Shown here in pieces: positions 50,952 through 60,617 of a stretch of DNA of 64,000 nt; position 1 is the stretch's first letter; the number at the start of each line of letters is the position of its first letter. This DNA comes from Erigeron canadensis (lineage: Eukaryota; Streptophyta; Magnoliopsida; Asterales; Asteraceae). Both the position numbers and the translations under genes were made by a program. The notes beneath the pieces were generated by a model. That model had not been told where the DNA came from and did no database searches. It saw nothing but the letters and a program-made list of their open reading frames with translations. Location: positions 40,031,633-40,095,632 of the forward strand of contig NC_057768.1 of the NCBI RefSeq assembly GCF_010389155.1, read 5' to 3'.

Positions 50952-51750
50952 CCTATATATATTATAGTAGCTAATTATTACAACAATACATTCTGATTCT
51001 GTATTAGTTAATTTAATCATATAATTAATATGCATTTCTTCCTAATTACGAGTAGTTTTTCTTCTGGGCCAGGTTTCTTATTAATCACCGGCCATGCATG
51101 TATTACTATATACTTCTACCATATTTAATACTATATATATTTTGGTTATAACTTTATTTGATTCTATAACTGTTTATTCTTTATGAGTGATCCACTTTTT
51201 CTATACAAAATATATAGGTATATATCATTAAAAACCATTTTAGTTTTATTTTAAAGTTTATGTGTAAATAATAGTATAATTAACTCTTTAAAAAATATTA
51301 TTTCCTAATATCTTTTGTCACATTTACTTGGTTTTACATATATTTTTTTTATTTGACAAGCAGAATGATTTATTTCAAGTCTAAAGGCATTATGTACATA
51401 CCTTCCAATACCAATTTATACACAAAAGATATTATTGGTTTTACATTTTATTGGTTCTACATATAATTTGATTTATCATTTAATAAAATAACACTCATAT
51501 AATACTCGTAATTACTTTTTACGTATGGTGTCCCCATCCATCATCCGAGTATAATCTAGTTACTTATAATATATTAATTAATGTAAAATATTAAATGAAG
51601 CTCTTAGGTTTTCACTTAACGTGTATAAAAAGATTGTACATTTTCATATTAAAAGCTCATCTGAAAATTTTATGATAAGTGTATAACTATTTAATGTACA
51701 AGGATTTTTATATTTAATGAATTCTAACTTTTCAAAACTATGAAAGTATT
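50952..51750. other. PRE gene 3' flank and intergenic
   Basis: 3' UTR then AT-rich spacer up to the solo LTR; the last 60 bases are repeated at 53814-53870. Confidence 0.45.
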
Positions 51751-52322
51751 TGTAACATCCCAATATTTTAAGTTAATATAAAATTAACCCTTGTCATAGT
51801 TTTGACTTTAAATTAATTTCCTAGTATTTTATTTTGAGATAAGGGGTTAATTTGGTTGAAACTTTAGTGGCTAGCGGGTATTATACCCATTAAATTGAGA
51901 GATTGTGGTGGTTAGTGGGGGCCCGAATTTCACAAGGAAAAAAGAAAGAAATTTGGGATTTCAATTGTGTTATTTTTCCTTTGAGGTAAGAATTCTTTCT
52001 AATTGTTGAAATAAAAAATTAGGGTTCTAGATTATTGAAATTATGGTTCTTGAGTATTTAATTTGGGAACTTTGTCATTTTGGGGGATTTTGAAATGAAC
52101 CCTAATGGAATTAAAAAGGGAGAATTTGGGGTTAATGAAAATGAAGTTTTTATGGTAAATCCTCATAGTGATAAACTATGTATTTTAGGTGTTTGGCTAG
52201 AATTATATTATGATATTGATCATGAGATTTGTGATGAAGGATTTTGTGAAGCCAAACACCATAATGATTGAGTTCATAGTGAATTCAATTAGTTATTTAT
52301 AAAAGAGTTAAGATTTGTAAGA

Positions 52323-52426
52323 CTCATATATATATATATATATATGGGTGGTGAAGATTTGTAAGACACATATATATATATATATATACTGTATAATGTA
52401 TAGGTGGTGAAGATCATCTAGTTGAG
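52323..52426 (+). repeat. Short duplicated segment with (AT) runs
   Basis: GATTTGTAAGACTCATATAT and GATTTGTAAGACACATATAT units with a following GGTGGTGAAGAT, about 48 bases apart, inside the solo LTR. Confidence 0.8.
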
Positions 52427-52481
52427 CCTAATAGCTAAGTTATGGTGAGTGTATGCATATGATCATGTTCTTGTTATTTGA

Positions 52482-52757
52482 GGTCATAGGTGGGTAAATT
52501 CCTATGACCCATATATTTGTTGAATATAAAGACTAGTGGGTGGGTAAATTCCCACTAGTCAAATTATTGATTTAATGAAAAAAAGCTAGTAGGTAGGTAA
52601 ATTCCTACTAGTATAATGATGTTTGATTATAAAAGCTAGTAGGTGGGTAAATTCCTACTAGCATAATGTGATGTTGATTATGCGAGCTAGTAGGCGGGTA
52701 AATTCCTACTAGCCAAATTATATGTTTAAGACTAGTAGGTGGGAAAAGTCTTACTAG
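52482..52757. repeat. Array of six hairpins with conserved loop
   Basis: Stem/loop/stem units begin at 52482, 52531, 52585, 52635, 52686 and 52731. The loop is TGGGTAAATT in units 1, 2 and 4, one base different in 3 and 5, and changed in 6. Stems are GGTCATAGG/CCTATGACC, GACTAGTGGG/CCCACTAGTC, and GCTAGTAGG/CCTACTAGC (unit 3 ends in a G-T pair). The stems differ but remain complementary. Confidence 0.9.
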
Positions 52758-53489
52758 CAAATGTCCATGACCATGTTGAAACGATTTGTGATGAATTTTG
52801 TGTTTATGTTTGTTATGATTGAAAGGGCTATCAAAAGATAGGCTATCAATGTTGTTTGATGCACTAAAGGTTTGGAAACTTGATTATGATCATATGTATA
52901 TGCATTCACTAAGCATTGCTTATATTTTAGTTGTTTGACCTTTTTATAGGAAATGTAGTAGCAAGGAAAAGGAATTGATCAAGTGAAGCTAAGGTTGAAG
53001 ATTGTAGATCATTGTTTTTGAAGGTTGGCAACTTGGGTAAATATGGTAAATAATCCCTTTGACTATTGTGGCTCTTGATACAAGTCTTTTGGGTAAACAT
53101 GTGGATTGATATGCAATTTATGCAAATATGTCATAGTATGGGTCATTGGATTTCATAATGTTGTCATGATGAAGTAAATTAGGTTGTTGGTTTGGTTAAT
53201 GACCCGTTTTGTTGCGTTTTGGTGCTTTTGGTCAAACAATTGATGTAAGTATCATATATCGTGTCAAATACTTGTTTGAAATATGAAATGTAGTGTTATG
53301 AAGCTTGGAATTGAGTTTGGGAAGATTACAAGTTGAGTCAAGTGTCAAATTGGGTCATTTTGTTTTTCAGCCCAGATATGTGACACGTACAGAAAAGGTA
53401 TGAAGCACATTTTTTGTTCTGTTCGGATTTAGGTCATTTGTGTGGCACATAGACTATGGATGTGGCACATGGAAAACTGAAAGTCAGAA

Positions 53490-53580
53490 TATGTGGCATG
53501 CAATTTTGCATGTGACACATATTTGCTTCTATTCTGATTTGAACTAAAAAATGTGACACATGCTATAAGCATGTGGCACA
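53490..53580. repeat. Pair of larger inverted repeats with TGTGGCAC words
   Basis: TATGTGGCATGC/GCATGTGACACATA with a 6-nt loop, and ATGTGACACATGC/GCATGTGGCACAC with a 5-nt loop. Related single words (ATGTGACACG, TGTGGCACAT) occur from 53375 on. Each pair has one or two mismatches. Confidence 0.75.
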
Positions 53581-53641
53581 CCTGGGTAAAAAAAAATTTC
53601 TTTTAACTTAATGTTTTTATAAATGGAGTTTGGTTGTTACA

Positions 53642-55326
53642 GTATTCATACAAAAATTATAATTATTAGATTGAGTTAATAAGATTTAAATGTACCTTTT
53701 GAGTATTTAAAATTTACGGGGTGATTTTATATCACAACTTTTAATTTATTTATCACATTTTATAGTAGTGTTACACTGACTTGTATAAGGATTTCTGGAT
53801 TTGTATAATTAATGTACAACTATTCAATGTATAAGGATTTGTATATTTAATGAAGTCTAATAACTATGAAAGTATTCATATAAAAATTATAATTATTAGA
53901 TTGAATTAATAAGGTTTAAATGTACTTTTTAAGTATTTAAAATTTAGGGGTGATTTTATATCACAACTTTTGATTTATTTATCACATGTTATACTGACTT
54001 CTATCAACAGTATAATATGCTTTAATAGGTGTACCGTGTGATAAATATATCAAACTTTATATGGTAATTTCTTTTTATAAAAAAATGTTTTCCATTAAAT
54101 GCTTGATAACAAATGCCCTAAGAATATTACTTAGCAAATCTCATTAATTCTCTAGTTAATTATAAAAAAACATATACTATACAAACTAACAACATGTTGT
54201 TGCTAGCTTCCCCTTCACTATAGTTTCATAACATGATTGAATAAAAAAAAGTCTAAATAAAAAGAGTAACTCTAAAAACATACTGTGAATAACATGAATG
54301 CTAATCTCATCAATTATGGGAAATGATATCTTCTAAATAATCATCTTGAAATCATGACACATAGTAAAGTAAAATAAAATGATAAGATCAAGGAAATTTG
54401 TGAAATTTACATGTCAAAGGTGTTATGAAATATTTTTTTAGAAGAATCCTCATAAAATTAATCATTTTTCATCAAGACATTAATTATATATGTTTTAAGT
54501 AAAATAAAACAGGTGTTAAAGCAAAACAAATAAAACAATAGATTTTTTTCAGTGAAATCACAATGTATCATGAAAATCATTGTGTATCAATTGCTTCATA
54601 AATATTCGTATAATAATTTAAGGATCGAAACCTTGTCTTGTTTATTTTACTTTAATATTTGTTTTATAGTACTCCACCCTTAATTATGTAACTGTCACGA
54701 ATTTGACAATTTCATTGATCATTGGCAAATTCCAAAAAATTACCCAAACATGTGACTTTGACCCCACATGACACAAAATCGTCAAAGATTCCACATTTCC
54801 ACATGATCCGATAATTCATAAAAACCTTAAATTCATATACCAAGAATATTTTAGTTACTACCACGTACCAAGATATTTCCGTTTTTACTGTTGCTTAGTT
54901 GTTACGAGTACTTGTTAATGATGATCCTAGAAAATCATCGACTCTTAGACTATGAGGAGCAAAACTTTCTTTTAAAGCTCTTCATGAAGGCATTTCATGT
55001 CATATGACATATTAGTCATTTCTTGGAACAAAACTTTAAAAACAGAAGCTCCCTTATTTTGTCTTTTTATGTTTGACTTATTTTTTTTTAAAGTTTGATG
55101 TGTGGTAGTGGCAAGTGGGGTCCACAAAGAGTAGAGTAGAAAGAGATGTTCATTTCTTCACGCCATCTCTCCTTTCTCTCTCCAAAACGCCCCTTGGGCA
55201 ATGTTCGAGACTTTCAGAGGCTTCCCGAGGCGTTTCCAAGCAGAAAAAGTGAAAATGAGCGCCTTGCTCCGTATAGCCTTAAAATACACTCAAATCAAAG
55301 GCTTCTTTCAAAACAGGTGATCAGTG
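53642..55326. other. AT-rich intergenic with a local duplication
   Basis: The first 350 bases repeat about 150 bases of the sequence around the solo LTR insertion site (ATAATTATTAGATTGA at about 53657 and 53895). The rest holds no supported gene. 55146-55320 is GC-richer with no recognised family. Confidence 0.45.
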
Positions 55327-56640
55327 TGTTATTAATTGATATAGAAAAAATATAAGTAAGACTGTAAGGCTTATACAGCCTTTGATAGGAGAGAGAAATA
55401 AAAGACTACATTGTTATTGATTGTTATTCAAATTACATTGAGCTATGCCCTATTTATAAGAGAATTTGTAAGCTAAATAAGGAAACTAAATCAATGCTTT
55501 TCTTCTTGTCCAAGTTGAGATCTTTTAACGAGCGAAGTGATGATGTTTATTTTGATCCAGTGATTTCTTTCTTTTCTAACACTCTCCCTCAAGTTGAATA
55601 GTGAGATTTCAAATATTCAACTTGGATAAGTTTTGAGTTTGACTTGAAGATTTTGGTTTGAGCTACCGCCTTCTTCAGACATGGTAGTTTTGGTTTGATC
55701 TACCGCCTTCTTCAGACATGGTAGATTTTGGTTTGAACTACCGTCTTTTCCAGACATGGTAGTTTTGGTTTGATTCACCGCCTTCTTCAGACATGGTAGA
55801 TTTTGGTTTGAACTACCCCTTTTTTTAGACATGGTAGTTTTGGTTTGATCTACCGCCTTCTTCAGACATGGTAGATTTTGGTTTGGGCTACCGCCTTCAG
55901 ATCTTTATATACCTATATCTACCCCTAAAAAAAATACGTACATATTTCTTTCTTTTGAGATACTCTCCCTCAAGCTGGAACGTTTGTTTTTCTTGCGGTC
56001 TTCTCTTTTTAAAGGCAAGAAGCCTTTTTCTTTTGTCTCTTGCGGTTGTTGCTGAAATACAGAAGTAATAAAATTAAAAGATGACTTATTGTTTGGCTGC
56101 TACTGGTCACGAAAGCAAAGGCAAATAAAAGCCTTAGCCTTTTTTCTCTTTCGGCTGCTCTCTTAACGCACAACACTCTTACGAATTAAAAGTCTAAACA
56201 CCTCCAAATTAATTGCTTAATGGCTATAAACCTTTTATCTTGGTTGCTGCTCCACGCCCTCCTCACTAACCGACCAATTCCCTTTTCCTTTTGCAGCTGT
56301 ACGACACTACCCAAATTCAACCTTTTTTTTTTAATTCGATAACTCGATTTTTGTTTTTGTTTTTTTTTTTGTTTTGATGATAATTATTTATTAAGATTTT
56401 GTGGCTTTGATACCATGTTAACAATTGATATTGAAAAAATAAAAGTAAGACCGTAAGGTTTATACATTGTTATTGATTGTTATGATCAAATTACATTAAG
56501 CTACGTCTCTATTTATGAGAGAATTTATTAGCTAAATAAGGAAACTAAATCAATGTTTTTCTTCTTGTCCAAATTGAGATCTTTTAACGAAGGAAGTGAT
56601 GACGTTTACTTTGATCCCATGATTTCTTTCTTTTCTAACA
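55327..56640 (-). mobile_element. Small non-autonomous LTR retrotransposon (TRIM-like)
   Basis: Flanked by an exact 5-bp duplication CAGTG (55322-55326 and 56641-56645). The LTRs are 55327-55581 (255 bp) and 56416-56640 (225 bp), TG..CA ended and alike except for a 30-bp indel. On the minus strand the primer binding site TGGTATCAAAGCC directly follows the LTR at 56415-56403, complementary to the initiator tRNA-Met 3' end with one mismatch, and the polypurine tract GAGGGAGAG (55590-55582) abuts the other LTR. So it is transcribed right to left. The 834-bp inside codes no gag or pol and carries a tandem repeat. It must use proteins of another element. Confidence 0.92.
55640..55895. repeat. Tandem repeat of about 37 bp inside the LTR element
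   Basis: About seven units of TTTTGGTTTGA, CTACCGCCTTCTTC and AGACATGGTAG words; alternate units end GTAGTTTT or GTAGATTTT, giving a 73-74 bp higher-order period. A minus-strand frame reads it as repeated SSNQNLPCLKKAV peptides, probably by chance. Confidence 0.85.
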
Positions 56641-56645
56641 CAGTG

Positions 56646-57022
56646 ATCATTGATACTCTTTGGTGGTTTAATCATTGTAGGAGGAACTTAATTTGATTTT
56701 TTTTTATAATAAAAAGCTAACTTAACTACCAATCTCAAAAAAAACTCATGTGGAATTGTGAAAGTCAATAGTAACTCATGTAAAACACCAAATATATTAA
56801 GCATTAATCAACAACAATGTTAAAAAAGTACTTACCCATCTCCGCATCTCGAACTTTTGGATCCACCTCTCCTAAAGCTGCATTTGTAAAGTATTAGACA
56901 TATTAATGTATACAAATACAAATGTATGTATAATACGTCCGAGCTTTAATTGGTTGTGTTAACTACTCAAAACTTAGAGATGTCGTGTCAATTAATTAGT
57001 ATCAACTATAACAATAAACTTA
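56646..57022. other. Intergenic, nothing recognised
   Basis: AT-rich spacer between the LTR element and H16. Confidence 0.4.
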
Positions 57023-57605
57023 CTAGCATGATACTTGCACAATGCGACGGTATTCGTGACGGTGACGGTATGATAGTGGGGACGACTGTTGCCTGTTGGT
57101 GGTAGAAGCGGCGTCACGTGGTGTAGATAACTGATGTAAAAGTAATTGATGTAAATGGTTAATGGAGATAATTTAAATGCTAAAGGATTAATAGTGTAAT
57201 AAAATCACTAGCGAATTTACCCGGGTTCAACCCGGGTGTTTTAATCAAAATTATAAAAATATAAAATATGCATGTAGTTATTAATATATTATAAATCGAT
57301 ATGAAGATGATGAATTGAATAACATAATAATTATAAAAAAAATTTCTTTGTTTATAATAAAAGATTAGGAGCTTTAAATAAGTATTTATTGAGCTATTTT
57401 TAATTAAAAATATTATAAATTATTTATGACATCATAATTAAAATAAAGACCCTTTAAGAAAAAATGTAGACTTGCCGTATCATAATTTTTCTAAAAATAC
57501 TTTTGAAAGACAATTGTCTTTTATTTAGTATAGAGATAGAGATTACGAGTATTTTAGACTTTTTCTCCATGTAATTTTATGAAAATCTAAAATTATAGAT
57601 ATAGA
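57023..57605 (-). mobile_element. Helitron-like element H16, split by H17
   Basis: Left end CTAG (57023-57026), then CATGATACTTGCACAATGCG; right end near ATTATAGATATAGA. Homologous to H8 (25152-25448). H17 sits within it. Confidence 0.55.
57208..57542 (-). mobile_element. Helitron-like element H17 nested in H16
   Basis: On the minus strand it starts TCTCTATCTCTATACT and ends ACCCGGGTTGAACCCGGGT, then AAATTCG and CTAG (57211-57208) before T. A (57207) and T (57543) flank it on plus. Same terminal palindrome as H6 in the HVA22 intron. 335 bp. Confidence 0.75.
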
Positions 57606-59146
57606 CAGATTAGATATATATAGATATATAACATTAAACTTTTTTTTTTCTTCAAACGCTTTTGCAGCTAATAACATCCGTTTGCAAGTATTACAAGTTT
57701 TGAATAGTAAGAATAAAACAAGAACAAATCAACAATTCCATTAATAATCTATAACCATTATTGATATATAAAAGGGAGTAACAAAAGTACTAGTAATACC
57801 TAACTTAGTCCTATTAAAACAAAATTTGAAAGAAAAATTTATATTTTAACTCTTTTAAATATTATAAACCGTAAATATAATCCTTTATTTACATTTAAAA
57901 CCACCTACTTTAATAGTTCTTGATAGCATCTATTGTATTTTAGATTAAATTAAAAATTATAAATAAGACTTTCCTTATTTTAAGAATTTTTTTTTTTTAA
58001 GAACTATAATAATTCTTAAATTATATATTCAATCATGTTTTTTTGTTCATTCACATATAAAATGATATAAAAATGCATGTTGTAGATAAAACTTTTTTAA
58101 GAAACCTTCAAAGTAGTTTTTTATGAATTTGTGAATGAATTTGTTCACCTGTGACAAATGGTTATATATAAAGTGTTGAAATTTTTTTTTTTCTGCAACA
58201 TATACTTTTATAACATTTCACATATAAATGAATAAAAAAAATATGTGATCAAATATGAAATTTAAGAATTATTACTATTCTTAACAAAAAAAAATGAATG
58301 GTCAAAACAAAGGTCTAATAGAATAAATTTTTTTAATTGTCAAATTCTTTCTAGCCATTCAACTTATACACTCAAATCATATCATATCATATAGTAAAAT
58401 ATATGAATTTAAATTATCTTAGACAATCTACTGAAAACCCATATAAAATAGCCATATGACGTGAATCCATTTAAGTCGGGCCTAGTTATTTTAATATGTA
58501 CCTTTGCCAACCTACTTAAACTAATTCACCCACCGTAAGGAATATGTTATTTTCTCACACTTGTTTTTTCATATCTTTAAAAGGTGTAAAAATTTTGGTT
58601 AATTTATTCACATTTAAAAGTGTGTAAAAATAATTTACATTTCAAAGTGTGAAAAATTTAGAAAATCACTATATTTACACACTTATACATGTGGAAAAGA
58701 AAGTTCACACTTTCAAGTGTGTAAAAATATATCAATTGTTCACACTTTTAAGTATGAAAATATTTGACAATTATTCACGCTTTTAAGTGTTAACATTTTG
58801 TTTACACACTTATAAAGTGAAAAAATTATAACTTTTGAAATTTATTCATACTTTTAAATTTAACTTTTTTCAACACATTTTTATATGTGATTAGATTCAT
58901 AATTTTTTCACATTTTTTATAACAAAGTGTAAACAAAATGAACTTTTTTTTGTAGTGACCGTACACACGTAGAGCTAAAAAGTTTCGTTTTCAGGTGACA
59001 AAATATGAGGATAACCATAACAATATCGTTAACGTGTAGAGCTTGCCTTTTCTTACACTTTATGTTCTTGAAGTAGGCATGAGTTTCATTTTTCTTCTTT
59101 AAAGTAAAAATACCCTTGAAGTTGACATTTTTTTTGTTATTTTTTG
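57606..59146. other. AT-rich intergenic with repeated TTCACACTTT words
   Basis: Between about 58540 and 58930 the words TTCACACTTTTAAGTGTG and their inverse recur many times (local inverted and direct repeats), probably an old foldback element. No gene seen. Confidence 0.4.
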
Positions 59147-59527
59147 CAATGGCGGAACTAGAATCAGAAGTGACCCGTAACACAATTTTTTTTCACTAGC
59201 CTTGTATCGGCATAAAGTAACAATAACAACGCTAACAACTAAATTGTTACGAATTTTAGCATTTCTTTCACAGATTTTTGACTATTTTTAATGACTTTTA
59301 AGAATTTTTGGCACTTTTACTTTATCATTTAGTTGTAAAGATACATCTTTATAAGTTTTATTGATAAAAAAAAATGTTTCAAAAGTTTAAAGTTGATTAC
59401 ATGACCGGTATCCTATATTTATTTTACCCGTAGCACCAATAAAAAAATAATCATTTTTCAAAAAAATTGAACTACGTGACCCGTAGCCCGGACTACCCCT
59501 ATAAACAATGTAGTAGTTCCGCCCCTG
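59147..59527. mobile_element. hAT-type MITE upstream of the BPA1-like gene
   Basis: Exact 8-bp duplication ATTTTTTG (59139-59146 and 59528-59535). Ends CAATGGCGGAACTAG and, inverted, CAGGGGCGGAACTAC. 381 bp, non-coding, about 250 bp upstream of the likely transcription start. Confidence 0.85.
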
Positions 59528-59857
59528 ATTTTTTGTCCCCACAACTAACGTCATTAAATTTTACCCATTAAGTTCATGGTATTTTCGTTCTTTAAACTTT
59601 CTTCTTCCCCATACCCATATTCTACGTTAAATCGGGAAAATTAAACGACATTAGTTGTAAGGACGAAAACTGCATAAAATGCTGATTTCAAGGTTTTATT
59701 TTGCTTTTTCTTTTACTTAAGGGATGAAAATTGTAAATCTTTCTTACATCAAGGACAAAAAGTATAAGTTTGTTTTTTGTAGGTGTGTGTAGATCGAACA
59801 TCAGCTCAAAACAAACTCTCTTCTATCCATCGCCAAATTTCGATCCCTTCAGCTCAG
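59528..59857 (+). promoter_or_regulatory. Promoter and first (untranslated) exon of the BPA1-like gene
   Basis: The 5' UTR exon ends at a good donor, CTCAG/GTACGT (59857/59858). The 740-bp intron ends GTGGCAG at 60597, 20 bases before the ATG. Confidence 0.6.
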
Positions 59858-60617
59858 GTACGTAATTAAAATACATCCTATTCTTTATTTATTTAATTTA
59901 ACTGCAATTTATTTAATGTCTGTGTTTTCTTTATTATTTAATTATTGCCTTTCTTTTTCCAATTAATTAGGTTTTATATCTTAGAATTTTAGCATCATAA
60001 ATCTTTAATTTAATCTTATTTGCATAATAATTGGTAGTAAGGTTACAAAATTGAACTAGATAAATAGTTAATGTGTATTTTCACCTTTTTTTGGAAAGTT
60101 GGAGTCAATTAAATACTCATCAGTTTACCCATAGTTATATTGTGTTTAGTAAACCCTAATATGTGATTTCCAAGTTATCGTGTCCATGTTTGGTTCTGGC
60201 ATCGTTGTAACTTTAAAAAAAAATCAGTTTGGTTGGTATGATCATTGTTTGTTATCGGTCGGTTAGTGTGATTGTAGTTTACTTGAGGTCGAGGGATTTT
60301 GGGTTAAGCTCAGGTGCCGACTTTATAGAGTGCTGGCTCATTTAAGCTAAATCGGTTACACTTACAACTGCGGGTCGATTAATACTTTATTGATAATTAG
60401 AAAGTGAACTTACACGATTTATAGGTTTATCCAAGAATCCTCAATCCTAATTTTCCAGCAGTTATTTCAGTGTCGATGTAAATGTAATTTATTGCCTAAT
60501 GCTAGTTTTTATGTATCTATATATTATCTATTTGATTTACAAAATGAAAAAAAAAGGGTTTATTTATGAATATAATGTATTATTACTATTGTGGCAGATT
60601 TGGATCATATTATACCC

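Larger units (their letters stand above)
51751..53641. mobile_element. Solo LTR of a retrotransposon, probably Ty3/gypsy type
   Basis: Begins TGTAACATCCCAA and ends GGTTGTTACA (TG..CA with inverted TGTAAC/GTTACA), flanked by an exact 5-bp duplication GTATT (51746-51750 and 53642-53646). No internal domain or second LTR is present. The TGTAACATCCC start is typical of some plant gypsy (chromovirus) LTRs; the lineage is inference. The neighbouring paralogous stretch at about 53814-53990 shows the site uninterrupted. Contains the hairpin arrays described below. 1891 bp. Confidence 0.85.

Noticed and set aside
52080..52271. 63-codon open frame on plus
   Set aside because: It lies inside the solo LTR and resembles no protein; AT-rich chance frame.
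52482..52757. CRISPR-like array
   Set aside because: Regular spacing is present, but the spacers are related AT-rich sequence, the repeats are imperfect hairpins, and this is a plant nuclear LTR.
55617..55832. Minus-strand open frame with repeated SSNQNLPCLKKAV peptides
   Set aside because: It is only the translation of the 37-bp tandem repeat in the small LTR element; no start context or family similarity.
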